64,000 bases of DNA from Cyanobium sp. ATX 6A2 (GTDB taxonomy: Bacteria > Cyanobacteriota > Cyanobacteriia > PCC-6307 > Cyanobiaceae), in assembly GCF_024346355.1 (NCBI RefSeq), contig NZ_JAGQCU010000009.1, positions 43,499 to 107,498 on the forward strand, given 5' to 3'. The notes beneath the pieces are model-generated. The model had not been told where the DNA came from. It made no database searches and saw only the letters and a program-made list of their open reading frames with translations. The position numbers and the translations under genes were made by a program. Shown here piece by piece: positions 16,472 through 25,136 of this stretch; the first letter of the stretch is position 1, and every line of letters starts with the position of its first letter.

Positions 16472-18301
16472 GTGACCCAGGCTCCAGCCCTCACGGTGGC
16501 CCTGGTGGGCATGCCCAACACCGGCAAGTCCACCCTCTACAACCGCCTCACCGGCGGCCATGCGGTGATCGCCAACTGGCCCGGGCTCACGGTGGAGCTG
16601 CTGCGCGGGGCGATGCCGGCCGACCGCCGGGGGCAGCGCTACACCCTGGTGGATCTGCCCGGCATCCACGACCTCAGCGGCAGCAGTGAAGATGAGGCGG
16701 TGGTGCAGCGCTTTCTGCGCCACACGCCTCCGGCGCTGCTGCTGGTGGTGGTGAACGCCAGTCAGATCGCCAATCAGCTGCGCTTCGTGCTGCAGATGCG
16801 CCAGCAGGGGTTTCCCATGGTGGTGGCCCTGAACATGAGCGATGAGTCGAGACAGCTGGGCATCGGCATCGACCACCAGCGGCTCAGCGTCGAGCTGGGC
16901 CTGCCGGTGCTGCCGATCAGCGCCAAGCGCAATCAGGGCATCCATGACCTGGTCGATGCCGTGCACCAGCTCGGCGAGCGGCTCCCCGCCGCCGCCCGGC
17001 CCCAGCCCGCTGATCGGCCCCAGGTCTGCGCGGAGGATCTCGATGCCCAGGCCGAAGCGCTGGCCGCCTCCGCCGTCACCATGCCGGAGCGGCTGATCAA
17101 CCGCGGCACCCGCCGGGCGGATCGCCTGCTGATGCATCCCGTGGTGGGCCTGGTGGCCTTTCTGGGGATCGTGCTGGCGATGTTCCAGCTGCTCTATGCC
17201 GTGGGCGCGCCGCTGCAGGATCTGCTTGGCCACCTGATCGACCGGACCCAGACGGCCGTGCTGGAGCCGCTGCTGGCCGCTCTCGGTGCTCCGGAGTTTG
17301 TGCGCGGCTTTCTGGTGGATGGGGTGTGGCTGGGCGTGGGCACGGTGGCCACGTTCCTGCCGATCATCTTTCTCTTCTACGTGATCATGGCGGTGGTGGA
17401 GGATTCGGGCTATCTGCCCCGCGCCGCCTTCCTGATGGACGGCTTCATGCGCTGGCTGGGGCTTGATGGCCGGGCCTTCGTGCTGCAGGTGATGGGCTTC
17501 GGCTGCAATGTGCCCTCGATCATGGGCACCCGGGTGATCCGGGATCGCGGCATGCGGCTGCTGGCCATGCTCTGCATTCCCTTCTCGCTCTGCCAGGCCC
17601 GCCTCACGGTGTTCATCTTCATGGCGGCGGTGTTCTTTCCGCGGCCCTGGTGGGCACCGGGCCTGGTGGTGTTCAGCTTTTACGTGCTCAGTTTCCTGGC
17701 GGCGGTGATCACCGGCCTGGTGTTCCAGCGCGCCTTCCCCAGCCGCGAGGCCTTCATTCTCGAACTGCCGCCCTATCGCTCCCCGAGCGTGGCCACGATC
17801 CTGCGCCGCGGCTGGACCTCGATGCTCAATTTCCTGGTGACCACGCGCGTGTTGATTGTGGTGGGGGCAGCGGCCATCTGGCTGCTCACCCACCTGCCGC
17901 CAGGGGCGGTGCAGGGCTCGGGCGACACCATCGCCGATGCCATCGGTGCGTTCTTCCAGCCCGTGCTGGGACCGATCGGCATGAATCCATCCCTCACCGT
18001 GTCGCTGTTTTTCGGCTTCATCGCCAAGGAGATCCTGCTGGGGGCGATGGCGGTGATCTATGCCACCAGCGAAACCGATCTGGGTGGTGTGATCAGCCAG
18101 ACGATCACCCCCCTGCAAGCCCTGAGCTTCATGACCTTCGTGCTGCTCTACACCCCTTGCCTGGGAACGGTGGCTGCCCAGTTGCAGGAATCAAAAAGCC
18201 GCAGGTTCACCCTGCTGTCCCTGGGCTGGTCGCTGGCTCTGGCCTGGATTCTGGCCTTTGTGGTGTTTCAGGGAGGGCGCTTGTTTCACCCTGTCGCCTG
18301 A
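16472..18301 (+). CDS. feoB: Ferrous iron transporter FeoB
   Basis: The 609-aa protein from a GTG has an N-terminal G domain (G1 GMPNTGKST about 13-21, G3 DLPG, G4 NMSD) and then a membrane domain of two Gate modules with the FeoB motifs VVEDSGYLPRAAFLMD, GFGCNVPSIMGTR and FFGFIAKEILLGAMAV. It imports Fe(II) across the plasma membrane. It is shorter than the E. coli protein and lacks a FeoC-like extension, as in other cyanobacteria. FeoA is encoded on the opposite strand just after it, an unusual layout. Confidence 0.95.
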   Translation: MTQAPALTVALVGMPNTGKSTLYNRLTGGHAVIANWPGLTVELLRGAMPADRRGQRYTLVDLPGIHDLSGSSEDEAVVQRFLRHTPPALLLVVVNASQIANQLRFVLQMRQQGFPMVVALNMSDESRQLGIGIDHQRLSVELGLPVLPISAKRNQGIHDLVDAVHQLGERLPAAARPQPADRPQVCAEDLDAQAEALAASAVTMPERLINRGTRRADRLLMHPVVGLVAFLGIVLAMFQLLYAVGAPLQDLLGHLIDRTQTAVLEPLLAALGAPEFVRGFLVDGVWLGVGTVATFLPIIFLFYVIMAVVEDSGYLPRAAFLMDGFMRWLGLDGRAFVLQVMGFGCNVPSIMGTRVIRDRGMRLLAMLCIPFSLCQARLTVFIFMAAVFFPRPWWAPGLVVFSFYVLSFLAAVITGLVFQRAFPSREAFILELPPYRSPSVATILRRGWTSMLNFLVTTRVLIVVGAAAIWLLTHLPPGAVQGSGDTIADAIGAFFQPVLGPIGMNPSLTVSLFFGFIAKEILLGAMAVIYATSETDLGGVISQTITPLQALSFMTFVLLYTPCLGTVAAQLQESKSRRFTLLSLGWSLALAWILAFVVFQGGRLFHPVA

Positions 18302-18310
18302 GGCTGAGCC

Positions 18311-18532
18311 TCAGACACTCACCTCCATCTCGGCGGCATGTTCGTGGCGGATCATGAATTCCATGATGCCGCAGGCCACATGCAGGATGCCTCCCGGCTG
18401 GCCGCGTCGCAGCACCTGAACCCGGGCTCCTGGCTTGATCCCGATCGCCATCAGGCGGGCCTGAATGCTGGGCTGCGAGGGCAGCGATTCAATGCAGATG
18501 GAACAACCTGCTGGAGCGGCGCTCAGGGGCAT
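18311..18532 (-). CDS. feoA: FeoA-domain protein
   Basis: The 73-aa protein is an SH3-like FeoA domain (QARLMAIGIKPGARVQVLRR then GGILHVACGIMEFMIRHEHA). FeoA is a small cytoplasmic partner of FeoB required for Fe(II) uptake. Here it is convergent with feoB (9 bp between stops) rather than upstream in one operon, so the two must be expressed from separate promoters. The N-terminal Cys pair (GCSIC) is an added feature. Confidence 0.88.
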   Translation of the reverse strand: MPLSAAPAGCSICIESLPSQPSIQARLMAIGIKPGARVQVLRRGQPGGILHVACGIMEFMIRHEHAAEMEVSV

Positions 18533-18587
18533 GGACTGGGGTGATCTATGGCTTCACCCTAGGCGCATACCGTTGTGCGAAGCGGCC

Positions 18588-19190
18588 TCAGGCCAGCTTG
18601 GTGGTTTCGTGCTTGCCGTCGCTGAGTTCCCCGTCGATGAGCAGCAGGGCGGCGGGCTGGTTCTGGGCAAACCGCACCCGGCCCAGTAGATGGGCGAAGG
18701 TGTTTTCGGAGTTCACCTGGTTGTCCACCAGGGGGTCGAGGAACACGGTGGTGCGGGTGTCGCCCGCGCGCTCGGCCATGGCGTAGAGCTGCTGGAGCGA
18801 ACTGGTGACATCGGCTTCCATGGAAAAGGAGGCCGCCACGATCTCCTCCACGGAGGCCCAGGACTGGCGGGGAGCGGGGATGTCCTGGAGCACCACGGTC
18901 TGGCCCCGTGCAATCAGGTAATCGGCCACGGTGCCGGCATGCTCCTGCTCGTCCTGAGCCTCCTGCTTGAAGAAGTGGCCGAAGCCCCGCAGTTCCCGCT
19001 CGGCAAACCAGATGGCCATGGCGAAATAGGCCGCACTGGCCTGGCGCTCCATGGTGAGGTGCTGCTGCAGGGCCTCCACCAGCTCGGTTTCCATGGGCTG
19101 GGCCATGGCCCGGCCGGCTGGACCGGTGCTGATGCTGATCGCGGCTGAGGCGTTGGCGACTGGTGTGTTGGTGGCGTCGGGGGAGAGCAT
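18588..19190 (-). CDS. SynFtn-type ferritin
   Basis: A ferritin of about 200 aa from Met 19190. The N-terminal GPAGRAMAQPM block, DEQEHA ferroxidase ExxH and the AERAGDTRTTVFLDPL segment match the ferritin characterised from Synechococcus CC9311 (SynFtn). It differs clearly from the ferritin at 15943. It is read toward feoA from an intergenic promoter at 19191-19365. Together the four genes form an iron import and storage island. Confidence 0.9.
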   Translation of the reverse strand: MLSPDATNTPVANASAAISISTGPAGRAMAQPMETELVEALQQHLTMERQASAAYFAMAIWFAERELRGFGHFFKQEAQDEQEHAGTVADYLIARGQTVVLQDIPAPRQSWASVEEIVAASFSMEADVTSSLQQLYAMAERAGDTRTTVFLDPLVDNQVNSENTFAHLLGRVRFAQNQPAALLLIDGELSDGKHETTKLA

Positions 19191-19365
19191 CGGACGAGGT
19201 ATGGGCAGGGTTTCGTGTACCAAATGTTACAGGCGTCTGTGATGGTTGGTGGGCTGATGGTGTGTGCGATTTCGACCACCGGATTGCAAATGATTCGCAG
19301 TTGCCGCACTGGCCGACGTCCTTCGGCCCGGCGCGCTGGGGGGAACTGAATCTGTGTTGGATTCG

Positions 19366-19851
19366 TTAGTGTTGCCTGGGTATTTGATTGGTGCCAAACC
19401 ACTCCGGCAGGGCTTCGAAGCAGGCCGCGTTCTTCTCGTTTTCCCGGGCCTCTGTTTTCCAGCAGCAACTGCGACCGCCATCGCGCTTCAGCAGCAGCTC
19501 GTTGGCCCAGCCCCACACGAGCTCGGCGCTGGCTTCCATGCCCACGTTGGCCATCACGCGCAGATCCAGTGCCCCCTGTTCGTGCAGCTCCCGCCAGCTG
19601 GGCAGCAGGGGGTCGTCGGCACTGGCCAGAAAGGTGTGATCGAACTGGCCCGCCAGCCGCACCTCCAGGGCCTTGAGCCCGGAGAAATCCACCACGAAGC
19701 CGTTCTCATCGAGGTGGGTGGCCCGGAACCAGAAGCGGAAGCTGCGGCTGTAGCCGTGCACGAAGCGGCAGTGGCCGTGGTGGCGCCACTGGCGATGGGT
19801 GCAGGGGTAGCCGCTGAAGGTTTTGCTGCAGGTGTGCACCGGGGACGACAT
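19366..19851 (-). CDS. 6-pyruvoyl-tetrahydropterin/6-carboxytetrahydropterin synthase family (QueD-like)
   Basis: The 161-aa protein has a zinc-site pattern CTHRQWRHHGHCRFVHGYS, where Cys-x3-His-Gly matches the catalytic Cys and zinc His of QueD, and a later FDHTFL segment. Members convert 7,8-dihydroneopterin triphosphate to pterin products for queuosine or related pathways. The motif spacing is divergent, so the exact reaction is uncertain. It is divergent from hisIE with start codons overlapping by 2 bp. Confidence 0.8.
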   Translation of the reverse strand: MSSPVHTCSKTFSGYPCTHRQWRHHGHCRFVHGYSRSFRFWFRATHLDENGFVVDFSGLKALEVRLAGQFDHTFLASADDPLLPSWRELHEQGALDLRVMANVGMEASAELVWGWANELLLKRDGGRSCCWKTEARENEKNAACFEALPEWFGTNQIPRQH

Positions 19852-20581
19852 GGGAGAAGATCGGGTCAGCGGCAGCGGCAGGGCCTTGCAGGCATCATTT
19901 CAGTCGTCCGATCCGGGTTTTCCGGATCCTGGCTTCATCGAGGCCCTGCGGTTCAACGAGGCCGGCCTGATTCCGGCCGTGGCCCAGGACTGGCTGGACG
20001 GCGCCGTGCTGATGGTGGCCTGGATGAACCGGGAGGCGATCGAGAGCACCTGCGCCAGCGGTGAGGTGCACTACTGGAGCCGCTCCCGCCAGGAGCTCTG
20101 GCACAAGGGCGCCACCAGCGGCCATGTCCAGCGGCTGCGGAGCCTCCGCTACGACTGCGATGCCGACGTGCTGCTGCTCACGGTGGAGCAGAGCGGTGAG
20201 GTGGCTTGCCACACCGGCGCCCGCAGCTGTTTCTACGAGCAGGGGCGCGAGCCCAGTGCCGGTGGCCCTGGCGCCGCGCCACCGCCCGCCGATGCCTGCA
20301 CCGAACTGATGCGGGTGATCGAGGGCCGGCGCAACCACCCAGAGCCGGGCAGCTACACCAACACGTTGCTGGAGGGGGGCGACAACCGCATCCTGAAGAA
20401 GATCGGTGAGGAGAGCGCCGAATTCGTGATGGCCTGCAAGGACGATGAGGCCGGCGCCATCGCTGGCGAGGCCGCCGATCTGGTGTTTCACCTGCAGGTG
20501 GCCCTGGCCCACCATGGCGTCAGCTGGCGGGACGTGCAGCAGGTGCTGGCCCGCCGCCGGGGTGCGCCGCGGCGGCCCTGA
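19850..20581 (+). CDS. hisI: Bifunctional phosphoribosyl-AMP cyclohydrolase/phosphoribosyl-ATP pyrophosphatase HisIE
   Basis: The 243-aa fusion for the second and third steps of histidine synthesis. The N-terminal PRA-CH domain has YWSRSRQELWHKGATSGH, the DCDAD metal motif and the zinc Cys/His set CHTGARSCFY. The C-terminal PRA-PH domain has VIEGRRNHPE and KKIGEESAEFVMACKD. The start ATG 19850 is preferred to an upstream TTG at 19823. Normal length for cyanobacteria. Confidence 0.95.
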   Translation: MGEDRVSGSGRALQASFQSSDPGFPDPGFIEALRFNEAGLIPAVAQDWLDGAVLMVAWMNREAIESTCASGEVHYWSRSRQELWHKGATSGHVQRLRSLRYDCDADVLLLTVEQSGEVACHTGARSCFYEQGREPSAGGPGAAPPPADACTELMRVIEGRRNHPEPGSYTNTLLEGGDNRILKKIGEESAEFVMACKDDEAGAIAGEAADLVFHLQVALAHHGVSWRDVQQVLARRRGAPRRP

Positions 20582-20613
20582 GGCCAGGTCCGCCACGCTT
20601 CTAGCCTGGGCTG

Positions 20614-21465
20614 ATGCTGACAACGGTTCCCACCCCCACCAGCGTGCCTGTGCCCAGCCCCGACCCCAGCCCCGCCCGCAGCGCCGACACCGTGCTCGAG
20701 GTGGAGGGCCTCACCGTGGGCTGGGGCGCCGCCGCCGCTGAACGGCCGGCCGTGGAGACCGTGAGTTTCCGCCTGGCCGCCGAAACCGATACCGCCCTGG
20801 TGGGTCCAAACGGGGCCGGCAAGAGCACCCTGGTGCAGGCCGTGCTCGGCATCCTGCCCCGCCAGGCGGGCACGGTGCGGGTGCTGGGGGCGCCGCTCTC
20901 GGCCAGCGGCCGGCTGCCGGCGGCCGTGCGCGCCCAGGTGGCCTACCTGCCCCAGCAGCTGAGCGTGAGTGGACGCTTTCCGCTCACGGTGGCGGAAGCG
21001 GTGGGGCTGGGCTGGGAACCCAGTGGCCTGCGGCTGGCCTGGGCCGGCCGCAGGGGGCGCGGAGCCGCCGTGCGGGTGGCCCTGGAGCGCACCGGCTGTG
21101 CCGATCTGGCCGGGCGCCTGATCAGTGAACTCTCCACCGGCCAGTGGAAGCGGGTGCTGCTGGCCTTCTGCGTGGTGCGTCCCCGGCGGCTGCTGGTGCT
21201 GGATGAGGCCCAGGCGGGACTGGATCCCCAGGCCGCCGACCAGTTTCTGCGCCTGCTCTTCGACCTGCGCCGCAGTGAGGGCTGGGCCGTGCTGCAGATC
21301 TCCCACGATCTGGAGATGGTGCGGCGCACCTGCGATCGGGTGCTCTGCCTCAACCGCAGCCTGCGCTGCCAGGGCAGTCCCGAGATCGCCCTCAGCCCCG
21401 CCCAGCTGGAGCGCCTGTATGGGCGTGGCTACGTGCCCTATCACCACCACCACACCAGGCCGTGA
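20614..21465 (+). CDS. Second ZnuC-like metal ABC transporter ATPase
   Basis: The 283-aa ABC ATPase is closely related to ZnuC at 13844: Walker A GPNGAGKST, Walker B LLVLDEAQAGLD, the same FCVVRPRRLLVLDEA block and a C-terminal YHHHHTRP tail. Its signature reads LSTGQWKR, with Thr in place of the first Gly of LSGGQ. It has an N-terminal Pro/Ser-rich extension. No Zur-like palindrome was found in the 32-bp gap after hisIE, so it may be expressed differently. It overlaps the permease by 4 bp. Confidence 0.9.
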   Translation: MLTTVPTPTSVPVPSPDPSPARSADTVLEVEGLTVGWGAAAAERPAVETVSFRLAAETDTALVGPNGAGKSTLVQAVLGILPRQAGTVRVLGAPLSASGRLPAAVRAQVAYLPQQLSVSGRFPLTVAEAVGLGWEPSGLRLAWAGRRGRGAAVRVALERTGCADLAGRLISELSTGQWKRVLLAFCVVRPRRLLVLDEAQAGLDPQAADQFLRLLFDLRRSEGWAVLQISHDLEMVRRTCDRVLCLNRSLRCQGSPEIALSPAQLERLYGRGYVPYHHHHTRP

Positions 21466-22337
21466 CGGGTCCCGCGGCGGACTGGCTGGAGCTGCTGCGC
21501 TACCCCTTCATGCAGCGGGCCCTGCTGGCCGGTCTGCTGAGCGGATCCCTGGGCGGCCTGCTGGGCAGCGTGGCCGTGCTGCGCCAGCTCTCGTTCTTCA
21601 GTGATGCCCTCGGCCACTCCGCCCTGCTGGGCATCAGCCTGGGGGTGCTGCTGGGGGTGGAGCCCACGGTGGTGCTGATTCCCTTCGCCGCCCTGTTCGC
21701 TCTGGTGGTGGCCCAGCTGGTGGAGCGCAGCCAGTTGCCCAGCGACGCCCTGCTCAACATCGTCTATTCCTCGTCGCTGGCGATCGCCGTGGTGGTGCTG
21801 CGGCTGCTCTCGGCCCGGGCCGGCAGCCTCGAGCAACTGCTGTTCGGCGACATCCTGGCCGTGTCCTGGGGGGATCTGGCCCAGCAGGCGCTGTTGCTGG
21901 CGGCGGTGCTGCTCTACCTGCTGCTCACCCGCCGCGCCCAGATCCTGGTGAGCCTGGATCAGGGCCTGGCGGTGAGTCAGGGCGTGGCGGTGGGCCGCCA
22001 GCGGTTGCTGTTCGTGATGGTGCTGGCGGTGGTGGTGGCGCTCTCGATCAAGGCCGTGGGGGTGCTGCTGATCAGCGCCTTTGTGGTGATTCCCGCCTGT
22101 TCCGCACGCCTGATCAGCTCCAGCTTCGCGGTGTATGTGCCCCTGGCCAGCGGCATCGGTGCCGGCTGCGGGGTGCTCGGCCTGCTGGCCTCCGGCGCCT
22201 TCAGCCTGCCCTCCGGTCCCTGCGTGGTGATCGTGCAGCTGATCAGCTTTCTGCTGGCCCTGCTGATTCGCTCCCGGCGTCAGCCGATTCGCGCCGGCGT
22301 CAGCGCTGCGGCTCCTGCTCCGCCATCGCCGGGCTGA
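21462..22337 (+). CDS. Second ZnuB-like metal ABC transporter permease
   Basis: The 291-aa ABC-3 permease from a GTG shares FFSDALGHSALLGISLG and IKAVGVLLISAFVVIPAC with ZnuB at 14620 and is its paralogue. The substrate is presumably zinc or a related metal. No binding protein is linked, so it may use the ZnuA encoded at 7868. The C-terminus converges on the protease gene (overlap about 38 bp). Confidence 0.9.
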   Translation: MTGPAADWLELLRYPFMQRALLAGLLSGSLGGLLGSVAVLRQLSFFSDALGHSALLGISLGVLLGVEPTVVLIPFAALFALVVAQLVERSQLPSDALLNIVYSSSLAIAVVVLRLLSARAGSLEQLLFGDILAVSWGDLAQQALLLAAVLLYLLLTRRAQILVSLDQGLAVSQGVAVGRQRLLFVMVLAVVVALSIKAVGVLLISAFVVIPACSARLISSSFAVYVPLASGIGAGCGVLGLLASGAFSLPSGPCVVIVQLISFLLALLIRSRRQPIRAGVSAAAPAPPSPG

Positions 22338-23064
22338 GCATCAGAGCGGGCTGCTCCTGCAGCCACTGCAGCGTGGCGCGATCGCGCTGGCTCAGATGCC
22401 GGATCGGTGTGGCGCCCGGCACCGCGGCCATGGCGTCGGCGGGATCGTCGCTATGGCCCCAGAGACCGAAGGCATGGCCGAGTTCATGCAGGGCCGTGGC
22501 CTCCATGGCCTCGGGCCGCTGACCGGGGCTGATGCTCACGCTCACGTGCGGTTCCAGCGCCAGCTGGCCATGCCGCTGCACCACCAGCAGTTTCAGCTCG
22601 GCCCGCCCGTGGCTGGCCCGCCCGCCCCGCAGCGGTGGCCGTCGCCGCCACACCAGCACCTGGGCCCGTTCGGGATCGCTCACCACGCTGAGCGGCAGCA
22701 GCTCCTGCCAGCTGGTCACAGCGGCGGCCACCGCGTCTTCCCAGGCCTGGTCCCAGCGGGCGGCCGGGCCCTCGCTGGCTCCCGGCTCGATCCACAGGCA
22801 CCAGTGCTGCCGTCGCGGCCAGCCGTGGGAAGTGGGCCGCAGGCGGTGGCGGTAGTCGGCGCCTGCCGGATCAGGGGCGGGGACAAGGATGGCGGATCCA
22901 GCTCCGGCCTGGCCCTCGCTGGCTGCTGGTGGCAGCGACCGGCGGCTTTCCGCCGGCGGGCAGGCCTGCTCGGCGGCCAGGGCAGCGGAGCCGGGGACCC
23001 ACGGCCACGGGTCCAGCAGGGCCAGCAGGGCCGCGGCGGGCAGCAGGGACAGCTGCTCCCGCAT
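22300..23064 (-). CDS. Matrixin-like secreted zinc metalloprotease
   Basis: The 254-aa protein has an N-terminal signal sequence (LLPAAALLALLDPW) and a metzincin zinc site HELGHAFGLWGHS (HExxHxxxxxH plus Ser) near the C-terminus. The family is M10/matrixin-like peptidases acting outside the cytoplasm. It starts at an ATGA overlap with the DUF2214 gene and converges on the second znuB. Substrate unknown; the zinc requirement follows from the motif. Confidence 0.82.
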   Translation of the reverse strand: MREQLSLLPAAALLALLDPWPWVPGSAALAAEQACPPAESRRSLPPAASEGQAGAGSAILVPAPDPAGADYRHRLRPTSHGWPRRQHWCLWIEPGASEGPAARWDQAWEDAVAAAVTSWQELLPLSVVSDPERAQVLVWRRRPPLRGGRASHGRAELKLLVVQRHGQLALEPHVSVSISPGQRPEAMEATALHELGHAFGLWGHSDDPADAMAAVPGATPIRHLSQRDRATLQWLQEQPALMLSPAMAEQEPQR

Positions 23065-23564
23065 CAAACCGGCAGCGTGCCCGGCAGCCCCACCCCCCGG
23101 GCCATCAGGGTGGCCAGCAGGGGGATGAGGGCAAAGCCCGCCAGTTCGATGTTGAGCACCCAGGCCAGGCGCCCGGCCAGGGCCTCGCTCACCTGGGGCA
23201 GCTCCCCTTTGCGCAGCGGGATCGCCCAGAGGATGTAGGTGATGGTGGGGTACAGGGAGAGGCCGCCCACCGCCAGATACACCCCCACCTTCCACCAGAA
23301 CAGCGGGTTCTCGGTGTAGAAGGAACTGCCCTGGCCGAAGTAGAGCACCCGCAGGATGCCGCTTCCCAACAGCGCCAGGGCCGCCAGGCCGTACACCACA
23401 TCGGTGATCACCATCAAGGTGGCGTCGGCCTTGTTGGGGTTGGGCTGAATCAGGCGCCGTTCCAGCACCAGAGCCCCGAAGCAGAGCATGAAGCTCACGT
23501 AGTGCACGTAGGCCACCCCGGCGCGGCTCAGAAGCTCGGGCGGAATGGCCGCAAACCCGGTCAT
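23064..23564 (-). CDS. DUF2214 family membrane protein
   Basis: The 166-aa protein has four hydrophobic helices with the DUF2214 pattern: VHYVSFMLCFGALVLERRL, DVVYGLAALALLGSGILRVLYFGQG and NPLFWWKVGVYL. The family is common in cyanobacteria and of unknown function. Its stop overlaps the protease start (ATGA), so the two are probably co-translated. Confidence 0.85.
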   Translation of the reverse strand: MTGFAAIPPELLSRAGVAYVHYVSFMLCFGALVLERRLIQPNPNKADATLMVITDVVYGLAALALLGSGILRVLYFGQGSSFYTENPLFWWKVGVYLAVGGLSLYPTITYILWAIPLRKGELPQVSEALAGRLAWVLNIELAGFALIPLLATLMARGVGLPGTLPV

Positions 23565-23708
23565 GGGGCTCTAGCAACGGGCGCAACCGTAGCGGCACCC
23601 GAGGCTGGGGCGAGAGTAGGGCGGACCCCCCGGCCAGATGTTGATCTCAGCACAACGGTTCATCACCTGTGATCACAACAACGTTTCCAACACTTCCAAG
23701 CCCTGGCC

Positions 23709-24713
23709 GTGTTTCCGAAGTCGAAAGTTTTGCCAAGAGTTTCTGCCTCTGGGTCAAGCGTCCTTAGCTTCAATCCAGTGCACGAGCAAACCATGGCCAG
23801 CGCGTTGAGCAGCTATCTCGGCGAGATCGGTCGCCATCAGTTGCTCACCCCCGAGCAGGAGCTCACCCTCGGACGCAAGGTGCAGGCCATGGCGAGCCTC
23901 CAGGAGCGCTGCCGAGAGGCGGGAGGCGAGGGGCCCGCCTGCGAGTACAGCGATGTGGAACGCCGCACCCTGCGCCAGGGGGAGCGGGCCAAGAACCAGA
24001 TGATCACCGCCAACCTGCGCCTGGTGGTGAACCTGGCCAAGCGCTATCAGAACAAGGGCCTCGATCTGCTCGACCTGATCCAGGAGGGCACCCTCGGGCT
24101 CACCCGGGCCGTGGAGAAGTACGACCCCACCCGGGGCCACCGCTTCAGCACCTATGCCTACTGGTGGATCCGCCAGGGCCTCAACCGGGCCCTCTCCACC
24201 CAGAGCCGCACGATCCGGATTCCGGTGAATGTGAACGAGAAGCTCACCCGCCTGCGGGCGGCCAAGGCGCGGCACCTGCAGGCCAACGGGGTGTCGGCCT
24301 CCCCCACCCAGCTGGCCCGGGCCCTCAATCTGCCCATGGCCGAGGTGGAGGAGCTGCTGGCCTGCGAGCTGCGCAGCATCACCGTCAGCCTTCAGGGGGC
24401 GGTGAAGTCGAAGTCGGATCCCTCCGAGCTGGTGGATGTGCTGCCCAGCCCCGATCCGGCGCCGATGGAGCGCGCCGAGCTGGCCGAGCGCAGCGCCACG
24501 GCCTGGACCCTGCTGGACCGGGCCAGCCTCACCCCCAAGGAGCGCACGGTGGTGATGCTGCGGTTCGGGCTCGACGGCAGCCACGAGTGGCGCACCCTGG
24601 CGGAGGTGGCCCGGCAGCTGGGTTGCAGCCGTGAGTACTGCCGCCAAGTGGTGCAGCGCGCGCTGCGCAAGCTGCGGAAAACCGGAATCGACAGTGGCCT
24701 GGTGGAGGCGTGA
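23709..24713 (+). CDS. RNA polymerase sigma-70 factor, group 2/3
   Basis: The 334-aa factor (GTG start; an internal ATG at 23793 begins directly at region 1.2) has region 2 (NLRLVVNLAKRYQNKGLDLL and FSTYAYWWIRQGLNRAL), region 3 and region 4.2 (LAEVARQLGCSREYCRQVVQ). It lacks the long N-terminal region 1.1 of the primary SigA, so it is a non-essential, stress or growth-phase sigma of the SigB/C/D/E set. The exact paralogue cannot be fixed by eye. Confidence 0.92.
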   Translation: MFPKSKVLPRVSASGSSVLSFNPVHEQTMASALSSYLGEIGRHQLLTPEQELTLGRKVQAMASLQERCREAGGEGPACEYSDVERRTLRQGERAKNQMITANLRLVVNLAKRYQNKGLDLLDLIQEGTLGLTRAVEKYDPTRGHRFSTYAYWWIRQGLNRALSTQSRTIRIPVNVNEKLTRLRAAKARHLQANGVSASPTQLARALNLPMAEVEELLACELRSITVSLQGAVKSKSDPSELVDVLPSPDPAPMERAELAERSATAWTLLDRASLTPKERTVVMLRFGLDGSHEWRTLAEVARQLGCSREYCRQVVQRALRKLRKTGIDSGLVEA

Positions 24714-24750
24714 GGGGTTGACAATGGGCCCGTTGGCTGCCTGAAAGGCC

Positions 24751-25131
24751 GTGACCCAGAGTGTGAATGCCGATCCCGGCAATCCCGATTCCGTGGATGC
24801 CGAGGTGTTGGAGAGCAGTGTCGTTGATGAGGCGTTGCTTCTGCGGTTGCTGCGCCGCGCTGGGCGGGCGGTGGCTCTCCCGGCCCTGGAGTGCTTCGAG
24901 ATGCTGCTCGATCCCGACACCCCCACCTCGGCCAAGGTGACGGTGCTGGCGGCCCTCACCTATCTGCTGATGCCGCTCGATCTGATCCCCGACTTCATCC
25001 CGGTGGTTGGTTTCAGTGACGATCTGGTGGCCCTCACCGCCCTGCTGGGCATCTGCGGCCGCCATCGCACCGAGGCGATCCGCGCCCGGGCGCAGCGCCG
25101 CCTGGATCGCTGGTTTCCCCTTGGGCGCTGA
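24751..25131 (+). CDS. DUF1232 (YkvA-like) protein
   Basis: The 126-aa protein from GTG has the DUF1232 core TYLLMPLDLIPDFIPVVGFSDD (about 80-101) with a membrane-associated hydrophobic segment. Function unknown. It follows the sigma factor by 37 bp and is followed by a small gene after 5 bp, so the three plus-strand genes to 26420 may be one operon. Confidence 0.88.
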   Translation: MTQSVNADPGNPDSVDAEVLESSVVDEALLLRLLRRAGRAVALPALECFEMLLDPDTPTSAKVTVLAALTYLLMPLDLIPDFIPVVGFSDDLVALTALLGICGRHRTEAIRARAQRRLDRWFPLGR

Positions 25132-25136
25132 AAGCC

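Noticed and set aside
16349..18118. A 589-aa minus-strand frame opposite feoB
   Set aside because: His/Gln/Gly-rich shadow of a membrane protein gene; feoB motifs on the plus strand are decisive.
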